DNA of 51,762 nt from Mucilaginibacter saanensis (GCF_014200575.1 NZ_JACHBZ010000026.1:1-51762); one strand, 5' to 3'. Shown: positions 22,682 through 32,345, counted from the first letter of the stretch. Program-made: numbers and translations. The notes: a model not told the origin generated them from the letters alone.

Positions 22682-23710
22682 ATGAACGAGGATATATTAA
22701 AATTAAAAATTGAACGGATAAACTGGGAAACGCCCGATACTGCAACATTTTATTTGAGCAATACAAGCGGCAAGCCTGTACATTACAAACCCGGACAATT
22801 TATTACGCTGATATTTAATCATCGTAATGAGGAGATCCGCCGGTCATATTCCTTAGGCTCGTCGCCGGATGAGGAACTTTTATCCATCACGATAAAACGC
22901 ATTGCCAACGGCGAAATTTCACGCTTTATGCTGGCTAAGGAACATCCCGGCGATATATTAACCGCCCTTGCACCTGCCGGCAGATTCACCGTTACCGGGT
23001 TTGAGCAGGAAAAAGATATCCTGCTGTTTGCCGGTGGTACGGGCATCGCTCCAATATTTTCGCAGATCAAGTACATCTTAAAGCGCCCGGGAAAAAGCAG
23101 GCTTACCCTTGTTTACAGCAGCCAGGATGCCGCCTCTGTTGTATTTAAGAATGAGCTTGATACCCTTGCCTTGCAGCACCCCAATAGGTTTACCATTGTT
23201 TACCTGCTCAGCAGCCAGGCCAACCGGCTTAATACCGACAAGGTTGAAATGCTTACCCGAAAAATTGTACAGCATCACTTAACAAAAGCCGAGTTTTACC
23301 TTTGCGGGCCGTTTCCGTATATGCGCATGATCAGGTTTGCACTGATATATATGGGTATTGATCCCGGACAGATCCGCAGGGAGAACTTTGTGTTGGAAAC
23401 AGTAGCGGTAACCAGCCCGGCAACCAATTTTCCGCCCCGCAACATTAGGATCAGGTTTAAAGACGAACTGCATAATCTTGCCGTTGGCGAAAACCAGTCG
23501 ATACTGCAGGCTGCATTGCAAAACAATGTGCCCCTCCCTTACAGTTGCCGCAATGGTATATGCTCTACCTGTACTGCCAAATGCAACAGCGGCAAAATTG
23601 AAATGGTAAAAAATGATGTGCTCACCGATGCCGATATAGCCAAAGGCTGGATATTAACCTGCACAGGGCATCCGGTTAGCGATGATGTGGTGATATCGTT
23701 TGGAGAGTAA
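22682..23710 (+). CDS. Flavin- and 2Fe-2S-containing NAD(P)H oxidoreductase (PaaE/ferredoxin reductase type)
   Basis: The 342-residue protein has three modules: an FAD domain (YKPGQFITLIF, RRSYSLGSSP), an NAD(P) domain (LLFAGGTGIAPIFSQIKYIL, YLCGPFPYMRMI), and a C-terminal plant-type ferredoxin domain with CRNGICSTC plus a later TCTGHP cysteine, i.e. C-x4-C-x2-C-xn-C for a 2Fe-2S cluster. Such proteins pass electrons from NAD(P)H to an oxygenase, desaturase or similar acceptor. It is co-transcribed with the permease 5 bp upstream, but no partner oxygenase is visible in the window. The acceptor is unknown. Confidence 0.9.
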   Translation: MNEDILKLKIERINWETPDTATFYLSNTSGKPVHYKPGQFITLIFNHRNEEIRRSYSLGSSPDEELLSITIKRIANGEISRFMLAKEHPGDILTALAPAGRFTVTGFEQEKDILLFAGGTGIAPIFSQIKYILKRPGKSRLTLVYSSQDAASVVFKNELDTLALQHPNRFTIVYLLSSQANRLNTDKVEMLTRKIVQHHLTKAEFYLCGPFPYMRMIRFALIYMGIDPGQIRRENFVLETVAVTSPATNFPPRNIRIRFKDELHNLAVGENQSILQAALQNNVPLPYSCRNGICSTCTAKCNSGKIEMVKNDVLTDADIAKGWILTCTGHPVSDDVVISFGE

Positions 23711-23739
23711 ATGGGTATATAACTGACCATTAACAATAA

Positions 23740-23819
23740 CTGTCATCCGGAACTAAGGATCTATTAGCGAACATGCCTCTTGAATAACAGATGCTTCGCT
23801 ATCGTTCAGCATGACAAGT
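23740..23819. repeat. Diverged TCATCCTGAGC-family element
   Basis: CTGTCATCCGGAACTAAGGATCT (23739-23761; the 'AGGATCT' core is retained) and GCTTCGCTATCGTTCAGCAT then GACAAG (right end) are arms of the same family as 137-240 and 20043-20125. Confidence 0.6.
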
Positions 23820-23857
23820 TTTTTTTATAACAATAAAGCCATACCCCCATCGGGTAC

Positions 23858-23912
23858 CGTGTTTATAGCATCATAAATCGGGGATATTAGCTCCATGATT
23901 GCTATAAACACG
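23858..23912. repeat. 13-bp inverted repeat with 29-bp loop
   Basis: CGTGTTTATAGCA (23858-23870) and TGCTATAAACACG (23900-23912) are perfect reverse complements; TCAT/ATGA extends the stem with a one-base bulge. It lies between the convergent reductase and PepSY genes; no T-run, so it may be another repeat type or a regulatory element. Confidence 0.6.
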
Positions 23913-23994
23913 ATGCTCCCACGGAGCGTGATGGAGGATGGCATTATTTCTTCTGTGTTTTTGACGCCCTGTCACGCTGCATGATAAACTGGTG

Positions 23995-25155
23995 TTATGT
24001 CAAATTATGCTGTTTATGCACCCTGCGATGCACTACCTCTTTTACCTTTTTTGATTTGGATTTTTTGCGTTTACCCAACCATATAATAAAACCGGTTACG
24101 GGTAGCGATGCGCAAATAAGGCTGGTTAAAAAGGCGATGATCTTACCGGTAAGGCCCAGGATCTGCCCCACATGAATGTCGTAATTCATCTCATTCATCT
24201 TTAATCCGGCACTCTTTTTGGCCTGCGGCAGGTCGTTGATCAGCTTGCCGGTATATTTATCAAAATCATAAGAGTCGCTGTTGTAGTAACGTAATGATTT
24301 GGCATAGGCGGTAATGCCAATGGTACCGGCTTTGGCTGCATCATCATTAATCAGGAACATGGCGGCAGCCGGCGAGGTGAGCCGCGCCGATGCAAATGCC
24401 TGATCAATAACGTTTTTATTATCAACCTTGCCGTTCAAAAGCGAATCAGATTTGGCAACCAGCTTTTCCGTTGGATGTGCTTTACCCAGATTAGCCGTTG
24501 CATAAATACCATCGCGCACCGATTCAAAAACCATTGACAGGCCTGTTATAGCCAGTATAAGCGCTATGGAGGTGGCATAAAACCCAAGCACATTATGCAG
24601 ATCATAATTTACCCTGCGCCAGCGGCTATTCCACTTGATATTAAAACTGCGCTTACGATCACTTTTGCGCTTTGGCCACCAGAGTATAAGCCCGGTTATC
24701 ATGATCACCATAAATATAATGACCGATATGCCTACTACAAGCCCACCAACCTTGGCAGGCAATAACAGGTAAAGGTGTATGTACTCCACAATAATAAAAA
24801 AGTTGCGGGCAGGGTTTTCGGTATGGGTTATTTTGCCGGTATAAGGATTTAAATAAATATACAACATGCCATCCTTTGGCAAATTCACCAATACCCCGGC
24901 AGGGCGGTCGGCACCATAATAATACATATAGCTGGCCGTAGCACCTGCGCGGCCCTTAAGTGCTTCGGCCTTTAAAACCGAGGGATCAAGATAAGGTTTG
25001 TGCTGCATTTCCACCTTCCGGTAGCTGTGTATGGCATCCTGTATCTCATCCTGAAAGCAAAACAGGCAGCCGGTAATACTTACAATAAACACCACCAGCC
25101 CGGATATAAATCCGAGCCAGCGATGACAAAACAAGATGATCTTTTTAAAAGTCAT
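23995..25155 (-). CDS. PepSY-associated membrane protein (iron-uptake companion)
   Basis: The 386-residue protein begins with a membrane helix (IILFCHRWLGFISGLVVF) and has further helices near residues 140-160 (YLLLPAKVGGLVVGISVIIF), 195-215 and 340-365, with a long PepSY-like periplasmic region between. Its C-terminus is Lys/Arg-rich (GKRKKSKSKKVKE). This layout is that of PepSY-associated TM proteins, in the same group as the iron reductases associated with siderophore receptors. Its ATG (25155) directly abuts the TAA of the receptor gene with no spacer, so the two are co-translated. A role in reducing or releasing iron from an imported siderophore is inferred from this pairing. Confidence 0.85.
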   Translation of the reverse strand: MTFKKIILFCHRWLGFISGLVVFIVSITGCLFCFQDEIQDAIHSYRKVEMQHKPYLDPSVLKAEALKGRAGATASYMYYYGADRPAGVLVNLPKDGMLYIYLNPYTGKITHTENPARNFFIIVEYIHLYLLLPAKVGGLVVGISVIIFMVIMITGLILWWPKRKSDRKRSFNIKWNSRWRRVNYDLHNVLGFYATSIALILAITGLSMVFESVRDGIYATANLGKAHPTEKLVAKSDSLLNGKVDNKNVIDQAFASARLTSPAAAMFLINDDAAKAGTIGITAYAKSLRYYNSDSYDFDKYTGKLINDLPQAKKSAGLKMNEMNYDIHVGQILGLTGKIIAFLTSLICASLPVTGFIIWLGKRKKSKSKKVKEVVHRRVHKQHNLT

Positions 25156-25157
25156 TA

Positions 25158-27578
25158 CTAAAATTTGTAAGCAAACGTAAGTGCATAATTTCTTAACTTT
25201 TGCGGGTTAACGGTAGTATAACCAATCCAGTATTTTTGATTGGTAAGGTTATCCATTTTGAACCCGATCCTGTAGTTGCTGGTATCGTAAAATGTGGATG
25301 CATTTAATACCGTGTATGCCGGTAGTGTGAACACGCCTAAACTTCTGCTATTTATAATTTTGTTATCACTGGCATAGTTACCACCAAAACCAAAGCCCAG
25401 GCCTCTTACTATACCATGTTGTAAACGATAGCTTACCCAAAAATTGGCAGTATAAGGCGACGCTGCAGTTGAAGGACGCAAACCAATAACTGTAGCATCT
25501 GTTGTATTTACCAACTTAGAGCTGTTATAAGAAACGCCGGCTATTACGTTTAAACCAGCCAGCGGATTAGCAATAACTTCGGCTTCAACTCCCTTACTTA
25601 CCTGGGTGCCGTCCTGTACAGATAGCACCGGATTAAGGGTAGACTGACGAACAATATCCTTTACCTTGATGTCATAATAACTCACCGTACTGCTTAATTT
25701 ACCATCAAACAAATCAATCTTAACACCTCCCTCTAGCTGGTTGGCCTGCTCTGGTGTTACCGGTTTATTATCTTCTCTGATACCCGGAGCGTTTTTAAAG
25801 CTGTTCTGGTAATTTGCAAATAAGGATACATGATCTTTTACTGGCTGATAAACCAACCCAAATTTTGGCGAAAATGCGGTTTGCTTGTAAGCGCCGGTAG
25901 TTGTTTTAGTGGTAGGATCATAATTACCCTGGTTATCAAACCTGTCAACACGTAAGGCAGCCGATGCAATTAACTGGTCGGTAATATTAAAAACATCTGA
26001 AACATAAGCGCTGTAAGTATTCCTTTTATAAATTGCCGGATAAGTAAAGTCATACTTTCCTGTGGCGTATAACGCATCCATAGCTGCCTTATTGAAGTTG
26101 GCATAGTTACCGTTACCTTTTGCAGATACCGTATCAAGTGTACTGCCGAAGAAGAACTGGTTAGAATTATCCCTAAAGAAATCCAAACCGCCAACAAACC
26201 TGTTCCGGAACTTACCTATCTTAAAATCACCATTAAAGTTTTGTTGTATCTCGATCATATCATCCGTACTGTTGCGGGTTGACTGGTCATTGCGGGAAAT
26301 TAAATCGCCGGGAAGCAGGTAGAAATAAGGGCCAAAACCATTTGAATAACTGTGGGTGGCACTGATATTGGTACTTGAGGTCCAGGCATCAGATATTTTA
26401 TATTTTACCTGGCCAAAAAAGTTAGCGCTTCTTGAAGTTTGAGTCAGATCGTTACCGGCATAGCTTTGCTTGTAATCAAGATTAAGCTCATCTGCACGGT
26501 CATGCCCTAAAGCAGCAACGGTTTGGTTGTATGGGAAAAAGAATATGGATTTACCTATGTTTTTACTATAAAACAATTCGGCATCAAATGAAATGGTTAA
26601 CCTGTCGGTAGCATTGTATATTAAACTTGGCGCAACAGCCCAGCTGCGGTTAAAACCTGTGGTCTGAAAACTACCATCATTGTTAAAAGCGGTGTTTAAC
26701 CTAAACAACACTTTTTTCTGCGCATCTAACGGTGTGTTGATATCAAGTGCAACACGATGAAAATCATAGTTTCCCTCGCCAAAACTAAGTTCGCCACCAA
26801 ATGAGTCGTAAGGTTTTTTAGTAACCCTGTTAATTAAACCACCATACGAGGTTAAGGTGCTACCAAATAAAGTTGCCGAAGGACCTTTGATTACTTCTAT
26901 GCGGTCTAAATTAGCCGCATCAATAGTGGAGGTTACATTACCTGCTATGCCGTTTCGTAACTGGCTTTGTACAATAAAACCACGTGAATTGTAGTAGCTG
27001 CCGCCATCGCCGCCGCGACCGGTTGCCTCCCACATTTTTTGTATACCAGGCGCATTTCTTAAGGCGTCATCAACAGAAAAAATTTGTTGCTCCTGTAATA
27101 ACTGGTTGGTTATGGTGGTGTAAACCTGCGCATTCTCCAGGTTGCTTAAAGGCATTTTAGCCACATCCTGGCTTCTTTTAGTTTTAAACTTATTTACCTT
27201 ACTGCCATTAACACTTACTTCTTTTAAGCTGTTGTCGGCTGCGCTTACCGTGATGGCTGGCAGGTTAAGGGTTTGCCCTGCTGTTATATCAATTGGCTGT
27301 TCGTGGCTTTTGCTGCCTACCCGCGATATCAGCAAGGTGTATTTGCCTTGTGGTACCCGTATTATGAAATCGCCGTCCTCGTTAGTTACGGTGCCGTATT
27401 TGGTACCTTTAATTGTTATCGAAACGTTTTCGGCCGCTTCATTAGCGGCGGTCACCACATGACCTTTAACAGTACCTTTTGTTTGCTGTGCAATAGCAAA
27501 ACCCGAATGAAAGAGCAGTATGATTGTAAAAATGGAAAGAGAGAATACTTTACGAAATGTAAGTTGGTGTTGAAGCAT
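25158..27578 (-). CDS. TonB-dependent siderophore receptor
   Basis: From the ATG at 27578 the protein has 806 residues (an earlier start at 27620 is less likely: MLQHQLTFRKVFSLSIF begins the signal peptide). After the signal (ending AIAQQ) comes a carboxypeptidase-like beta domain (KGTVKGHVVTAANEAAENV), then a plug domain (NAPGIQKMWEATGRGGDGG, IEVIKGPSATLFG) and a 22-strand-type beta-barrel ending in the aromatic LTFAYKF. The plug motif and length fit the FhuA-like ferric siderophore receptors; which siderophore is unknown. It is followed without gap by the PepSY gene and lies downstream of oxyR on the same strand. Confidence 0.93.
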   Translation of the reverse strand: MLQHQLTFRKVFSLSIFTIILLFHSGFAIAQQTKGTVKGHVVTAANEAAENVSITIKGTKYGTVTNEDGDFIIRVPQGKYTLLISRVGSKSHEQPIDITAGQTLNLPAITVSAADNSLKEVSVNGSKVNKFKTKRSQDVAKMPLSNLENAQVYTTITNQLLQEQQIFSVDDALRNAPGIQKMWEATGRGGDGGSYYNSRGFIVQSQLRNGIAGNVTSTIDAANLDRIEVIKGPSATLFGSTLTSYGGLINRVTKKPYDSFGGELSFGEGNYDFHRVALDINTPLDAQKKVLFRLNTAFNNDGSFQTTGFNRSWAVAPSLIYNATDRLTISFDAELFYSKNIGKSIFFFPYNQTVAALGHDRADELNLDYKQSYAGNDLTQTSRSANFFGQVKYKISDAWTSSTNISATHSYSNGFGPYFYLLPGDLISRNDQSTRNSTDDMIEIQQNFNGDFKIGKFRNRFVGGLDFFRDNSNQFFFGSTLDTVSAKGNGNYANFNKAAMDALYATGKYDFTYPAIYKRNTYSAYVSDVFNITDQLIASAALRVDRFDNQGNYDPTTKTTTGAYKQTAFSPKFGLVYQPVKDHVSLFANYQNSFKNAPGIREDNKPVTPEQANQLEGGVKIDLFDGKLSSTVSYYDIKVKDIVRQSTLNPVLSVQDGTQVSKGVEAEVIANPLAGLNVIAGVSYNSSKLVNTTDATVIGLRPSTAASPYTANFWVSYRLQHGIVRGLGFGFGGNYASDNKIINSRSLGVFTLPAYTVLNASTFYDTSNYRIGFKMDNLTNQKYWIGYTTVNPQKLRNYALTFAYKF

Positions 27579-27671
27579 TTTATTTAGACTAATTACAAAT
27601 AATGGCCAAAAATAAAACACAACACCTTACAATCCAAATTATTTAGAACAATTATAAATAATCAAGAACGT

Positions 27672-27694
27672 AACCGCCCAATGAGCAGGCGGTT
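27672..27694 (-). terminator. Hairpin downstream of oxyR
   Basis: AACCGCC (27672-27678) pairs with GGCGGTT (27688-27694). No T-run on the minus strand, so a weak or non-terminating structure is possible. It separates oxyR from the receptor gene. Confidence 0.35.
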
Positions 27695-27701
27695 TAGTAT
27701 A

Positions 27702-28637
27702 TCAAATATCTATCACTTCCTTTTTCTTTTTACTTTTCATTCGCTTGGGAACAAACTCCAGTATTTCATTTTTCAGAGCCTCAATCATGCGGCGTTTTAA
27801 AAAATTACGCTGTATTACAATACTTACTTCGCGGGCAGGCTCCGGCGATTTAAAATAACGTACCCTGTCCAACTGCTTGTCATTCAAATCGGCCAGAGCC
27901 AGTTCGGGTAATATGGTGGCACCATTATTTTGGTCAACCATGCGCTTCAGGGTTTCTACACTACCCGTATTATATTCAAAGTGCTGAAACCCCTTGGTTG
28001 ATTTGCGGCGCTGGCAAATATTTAAAACCTGCTCACGCATGCAATGCCCTTCGTTAAGTACCCAGATCTCTTCCATATCAATATCCTCCGGGTTAATGTT
28101 TTTCTTTTTGGAGAGTTTACTGTTTTTTGATACGTAGGCCACAAAGTTTTCATAAAAAACCGGGATCTCGGTTAAGGTATTTTCATGCAGCGGGGTCGAC
28201 ATGATGCCGCAGTCAATCATTCCTAACTTTAACTGCTGTACAATTTCCTCAGTTGTCTGTTCCCAAACCACCAATTTAACCTGCGGATATTTTTCAATAA
28301 AACCATGTATAATTTTAGGTAATATATAAGGTGATACGGTAGGTATAATCCCCACCCTCAACTCGCCCGATAATTCCTTTTGCCTGTCGGTAATAATTTC
28401 CTTTATTTTTTCGCTTTCAGACAGCATAATGCGCGCCTGCGTAATTATTTCAATGCCAATTTCGGTAGGCGTTACGGGCTGCTTGCTGCGGTCAAAAATT
28501 TTAACCCCAAGGGTATCTTCTAACTTTTGAACCTGCATACTCAGCGTAGGCTGCGTAACAAAGCATTTTTCGGCTGCTAATACAAAACTCCGGTAGGTAT
28601 CAACAGCTACAATATATTCAAGCTGGGTAATGGTCAT
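27702..28637 (-). CDS. oxyR: Peroxide-sensing LysR-type regulator OxyR
   Basis: The 311-residue LysR-family regulator has an N-terminal winged helix-turn-helix (YRSFVLAAEKCFVTQPTLSMQ) and a C-terminal sensor domain. Cys199 and Cys208 in LNEGHCMREQVLNIC sit at exactly the positions and in the same context as the redox-switch cysteines of E. coli OxyR, so the call is OxyR and not a generic LysR. It is divergent from the catalase gene with a short shared control region that contains an ATAG-type palindrome (28638-28652). The C-terminal tail is very Lys-rich. It probably activates katA and perhaps the iron-uptake genes downstream when hydrogen peroxide rises. Confidence 0.93.
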   Translation of the reverse strand: MTITQLEYIVAVDTYRSFVLAAEKCFVTQPTLSMQVQKLEDTLGVKIFDRSKQPVTPTEIGIEIITQARIMLSESEKIKEIITDRQKELSGELRVGIIPTVSPYILPKIIHGFIEKYPQVKLVVWEQTTEEIVQQLKLGMIDCGIMSTPLHENTLTEIPVFYENFVAYVSKNSKLSKKKNINPEDIDMEEIWVLNEGHCMREQVLNICQRRKSTKGFQHFEYNTGSVETLKRMVDQNNGATILPELALADLNDKQLDRVRYFKSPEPAREVSIVIQRNFLKRRMIEALKNEILEFVPKRMKSKKKKEVIDI

Positions 28638-28692
28638 ATAGATAAATTCTATTCAAATATAACAATTATTGATTTTTTCTATTGAAATATAA
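28638..28692. promoter_or_regulatory. oxyR-katA control region with candidate OxyR operator
   Basis: ATAGATAAATTCTAT (28638-28652) is a palindrome ATAGA-n5-TCTAT and fits the half of the E. coli OxyR consensus ATAG-n7-CTAT. Two copies of CTATTxAAATATAA follow, at 28649-28662 and 28679-28692, differing at one base and 30 bp apart (about three helical turns). This is where an OxyR tetramer would be expected to bind between divergent genes. Confidence 0.5.
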
Positions 28693-28724
28693 TGGTGAAG
28701 TTTGAACTAACAAAACCAAATAAT

Positions 28725-30224
28725 ATGGAAACTAATAAAAAAAAGCTAACTACTGCATCCGGTATCCCCTATGTGGAGCATGAAAACTCCCAAACCGCCG
28801 GACCAAGAGGGCCAATTCTGTTACAAGACTTTATACTACATGAAAAAATGGCTCACTTTAACCGTGAGCGCATACCAGAACGTGTTGTACACGCCAAAGG
28901 TTCAGGTGCTTATGGAAAATTAACCATAACGCATGACATTTCAAAATATACCCGCGCCAAAGTATTTAATACCATAGGTAAAGAAACCAAATTATTTATT
29001 CGTTTTTCAACAGTGGGCGGCGAAAAAGGATCAGCAGATACCGAGCGCGACCCACGCGGTTTTGCTATAAAATTTTACACCGAAGACGGGAATTGGGACC
29101 TGGTTGGGAACAACACTCCTGTATTCTTTATTAAGGACCCTAAAAAATTCAGCGATTTTATACACACACAAAAACGCGACCCTTATACCAATTGTAAAAG
29201 CGCCACTATGATGTGGGATTTTTGGGCATTAAATCCGGAAAGCCTGCATCAGGTAACCATACTGATGAGTGATAGGGGAACCCCTTACGGTTACCGCCAC
29301 ATGGATGGATTTGGAAGCCACACCTTCTCCTTCATAAATGTACAAAACGAAAGATTCTGGGTGAAATTCCACTTTAAAACCCAACAGGGTATTAAAAACT
29401 TTACCGATGCCGAAGCCGGTGAAATGCGCGGGAAGGCACCTGATTTTGCCCAGCATGATCTGCTTACCTCTATTGATAGCGGCGATTTCCCTAAATGGGA
29501 TATGAAAATACAGGTAATGCCCGAAGCTGATGCCAAAACATACCATATCAACCCGTTTGATTTAACTAAGGTATGGCCACATGCTGATTACCCATTGATT
29601 GATGTGGGCGTAATGGAACTTAATGAAAACCCCGACAATTATTTTGCCCATGTGGAACAGGCTGCCTTTGCGCCGGCACACGTAGTGGATGGTGTTGGCT
29701 ACTCGCCCGATAAAATGTTACAGGGCCGTATCCTTTCATACCCTGATGCACACCGCTACCGTTTGGGTGGTAATTACGAGCAGATCCCGGTAAATAAATG
29801 CCCTTACCTGGTAAGCAATTATGAAAGAGATGGCCAGATGCGGGTAGATGGCAATCATGGCTCGGGCCCTAATTATTTCCCAAACAGCTTTGATGATATC
29901 GAGGCCGATCAAAGTTATAAAGAACCGGCCTGGGATTTTGGCAGCTCGGTTGCTGATTGGTATGACCGCAATGCCGAGGGCGAAAATGATCATTACACAC
30001 AACCGGGTAATTTATACCGCTTAATGGATGCGCAGGCCAAGCAGGACCTGATCAATAATATCGTAAACTCTATGAGCGGTATTGGTGGACCTAAAAAAGA
30101 ACAGATAGTTAATCGCCAGCTTTGCCACTGGTTCAGGGCCGATATTAATTTAGGGATGGCAATTGCCAAAGGCCTTGAGCTTGACCTTAGCGAAACCATG
30201 AAACAAATGCCCCAGGGAGTTTAA
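28725..30224 (+). CDS. katA: Monofunctional heme catalase
   Basis: The 499-residue enzyme (start METNKKK at 28725; an ATG 33 bp upstream lies inside the candidate operator and is less likely) has the distal-site [12 protein letters not shown] with the catalytic His, the Asn region [20 protein letters not shown], and the heme-ligand Tyr in [14 protein letters not shown]. It is a small-subunit, clade-3-type cytosolic catalase that splits hydrogen peroxide. Divergent oxyR and the operator-like repeats point to peroxide control. A strong bidirectional terminator follows; the gene converges on glmS. Confidence 0.96.
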   Translation: METNKKKLTTASGIPYVEHENSQTAGPRGPILLQDFILHEKMAHFNRERIPERVVHAKGSGAYGKLTITHDISKYTRAKVFNTIGKETKLFIRFSTVGGEKGSADTERDPRGFAIKFYTEDGNWDLVGNNTPVFFIKDPKKFSDFIHTQKRDPYTNCKSATMMWDFWALNPESLHQVTILMSDRGTPYGYRHMDGFGSHTFSFINVQNERFWVKFHFKTQQGIKNFTDAEAGEMRGKAPDFAQHDLLTSIDSGDFPKWDMKIQVMPEADAKTYHINPFDLTKVWPHADYPLIDVGVMELNENPDNYFAHVEQAAFAPAHVVDGVGYSPDKMLQGRILSYPDAHRYRLGGNYEQIPVNKCPYLVSNYERDGQMRVDGNHGSGPNYFPNSFDDIEADQSYKEPAWDFGSSVADWYDRNAEGENDHYTQPGNLYRLMDAQAKQDLINNIVNSMSGIGGPKKEQIVNRQLCHWFRADINLGMAIAKGLELDLSETMKQMPQGV

Positions 30225-30269
30225 GTTAGTTGCAGGCAACAGGTTTCCGTGATCTATTAATCACCTATA

Positions 30270-30307
30270 AAAACGCCAGGATACATCATGTATCCTGGCG
30301 TTTTGTT
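30270..30307. terminator. Bidirectional terminator between katA and glmS
   Basis: AAAACGCCAGGATACA (30270-30285) and TGTATCCTGGCGTTTT (30289-30304) are a perfect 16-bp stem with a 3-nt loop, flanked by A-rich and T-rich sequence, so it works for both convergent genes. Confidence 0.95.
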
Positions 30308-30336
30308 TAAGCTTATTTGTAGATAAAGGTAAAACC

Positions 30337-32172
30337 TTACTCCACCGTAACTGATTTAGCCAGGTTACGCGGCTGGTCAACGTTACAGCCGCGCATTACG
30401 GCAATATGGTATGCCAGCAATTGCAATGGAATGGTAGCTACCAAAGGCACAAAGGCCTCATTGGTTTGGGGTATTTCAATCACATAGTCGGCCATACTTT
30501 TTACCTCGGTATCACCTTCGGTAACTATGGCTATTACGTGGCCCTTACGCGCTTTTACCTCCTGTATATTACTAATTACCTTTTCGTATGATGAATGCTG
30601 GGTGGCTATAAATACAACCGGCATATCATCATCAATTAAAGCGATAGGGCCGTGCTTCATTTCGGCAGCAGGATAGCCTTCGGCATGGATATAAGATATC
30701 TCCTTAAGTTTTAAAGCGCCTTCTAAAGCTACCGGGAATGAACTTCCCCTGCCCAGGAACAGGCAATTGGTGGAGTCTTTAAATTTGGCAGCAATTTCCT
30801 TAACATGATCATTTGATTTTAAGGCCTGCTCTATCAGCTGCGGTATTTCGTCAAGCTCGGTCAAATACTCCACCAGCTTGCTTTGTGTTATTTTGCCGCG
30901 CTGCTGGGCTATGTAAAAAGCAATTAAAGTTAATACACTCACCTGTGCAGTAAATGCCTTGGTTGAGGCTACCCCAATTTCGGGACCGGCGTGAGTATAA
31001 ACCCCAGCGTGTGTAGTACGCGGTATAGACGCACCTACCACATTACAAACGCCAAAAATAGTAGCGCCTTTTTCCTTCGCCAGCTCAATAGCGGCCATGG
31101 TATCTGCCGTTTCGCCCGATTGGGAGATGGCTATCACGAGATCTTTTTCGGTAATAATAGGGTTACGGTACCTGAACTCAGATGCGTACTCCACCTCAAC
31201 CGGTACACGGGCATATTCTTCAATCAGATACTCACCAACCAAACCGGCGTGCCATGAGGTACCACAGGCAATAATAATGATGCGATCAACATTTTTTAGT
31301 TTTTCGGCATACTCCTTTATCCCCCCCAACTGCACTTTGCCCTGCTTTGGATAGATGCGTCCGCGTAAACAATCACGAATAGAACGGGGCTGCTCGTATA
31401 TCTCTTTAAGCATAAAGTGATCATAGCCGCCTTTTTCAAGCATCTCCAGTTTTAGGTCAAGTTCCTGTATGTAGGGTGTTTGAACCGAGTTATCAATATT
31501 TTTAATGAGCAGGCTGTCCCGATTAATGTAGGCTATTTCGTTGTCATTTAAATAGATCACATTTTTGGTGTACTCCACAATCGGAGTAGCATCCGAGGCA
31601 ATAAAGTATTCGCCTTTACCTACCCCTATTACCATTGGGCTGCCTTTACGCGCTGCTATTAACTGATCAGGCTCATCGGCGCTCATGATCACAATAGCAT
31701 AAGCACCTATTACCTTATTTAAGGCTACGCGTACGGCATCGCGCAAGTCAAGACCTCCCTGGTGTTGTATATCTTCAATCAGGTGTATTAAAACCTCGGT
31801 ATCGGTATCACTTTTAAAAACGTGCCCTTTAGCCAGCAGGGTTTCTTTAATAATACCGTAGTTTTCAATAATACCGTTATGAATGATGGTCAGCTTACGA
31901 TCGCCTGATGAGTGCGGGTGCGAATTTCTGTCGCTTGGTTCGCCGTGGGTAGCCCAACGGGTATGGCCCATGCCTAATGATCCTTTCAAATCAATGTCCT
32001 TAACAAACTTTTCAAGGTCATCAACCTTACCGGCCTTTTTGTAAACCTTCAGCTCTTTATCCAACAATGCAATACCGGCGCTGTCATAGCCGCGGTATTC
32101 CAAACGATGAAGCCCTTTAATAACTATGGGATAAGCATCCCGATAACCTATATAACCTACAATTCCGCACAT
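30337..32172 (-). CDS. glmS: Glutamine-fructose-6-phosphate aminotransferase
   Basis: The 611-residue protein starts MCGIVGYIG: Cys2 becomes the N-terminal nucleophile of the glutaminase after Met removal, so the ATG at 32172 is required (the frame is open 10 codons upstream). The glutaminase domain contains GHTRWATHGEPSDRNSHPH and the C-terminal half has two SIS sugar-isomerase domains (SQSGETADTMAAIELAKEKG; GRGSSFPVALEGALKLKEISY) and the typical end PRNLAKSVTVE. It makes glucosamine-6-phosphate for peptidoglycan and LPS. It is on the minus strand downstream of the DUF4270 and GT5-like genes, separated from them by a hairpin, so partly uncoupled from them. Confidence 0.97.
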   Translation of the reverse strand: MCGIVGYIGYRDAYPIVIKGLHRLEYRGYDSAGIALLDKELKVYKKAGKVDDLEKFVKDIDLKGSLGMGHTRWATHGEPSDRNSHPHSSGDRKLTIIHNGIIENYGIIKETLLAKGHVFKSDTDTEVLIHLIEDIQHQGGLDLRDAVRVALNKVIGAYAIVIMSADEPDQLIAARKGSPMVIGVGKGEYFIASDATPIVEYTKNVIYLNDNEIAYINRDSLLIKNIDNSVQTPYIQELDLKLEMLEKGGYDHFMLKEIYEQPRSIRDCLRGRIYPKQGKVQLGGIKEYAEKLKNVDRIIIIACGTSWHAGLVGEYLIEEYARVPVEVEYASEFRYRNPIITEKDLVIAISQSGETADTMAAIELAKEKGATIFGVCNVVGASIPRTTHAGVYTHAGPEIGVASTKAFTAQVSVLTLIAFYIAQQRGKITQSKLVEYLTELDEIPQLIEQALKSNDHVKEIAAKFKDSTNCLFLGRGSSFPVALEGALKLKEISYIHAEGYPAAEMKHGPIALIDDDMPVVFIATQHSSYEKVISNIQEVKARKGHVIAIVTEGDTEVKSMADYVIEIPQTNEAFVPLVATIPLQLLAYHIAVMRGCNVDQPRNLAKSVTVE

Positions 32173-32313
32173 AATAAAAATAATAAAATGTAAATGGAGC
32201 AAAAATAGTTAGCTATATAACATCATTCATAGTTAATTATTTTAATTTTTTGAGAAAAGACCGCAGTTCTTACCAACTTAAAAGCAAATTTTAAGAAGTG
32301 CAATTGGCTTATA

Positions 32314-32345
32314 CAAAAAAATCCCCTTAACGGGGATTCTTTGTA
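32314..32345 (-). terminator. Hairpin terminator after the DUF4270 gene
   Basis: AATCCCC (32320-32326) pairs with GGGGATT (32332-32338); on the minus strand the stem is followed by the T-run complementary to AAAAAA at 32314-32320. It lies 20 bp past the DUF4270 stop codon. Confidence 0.75.
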
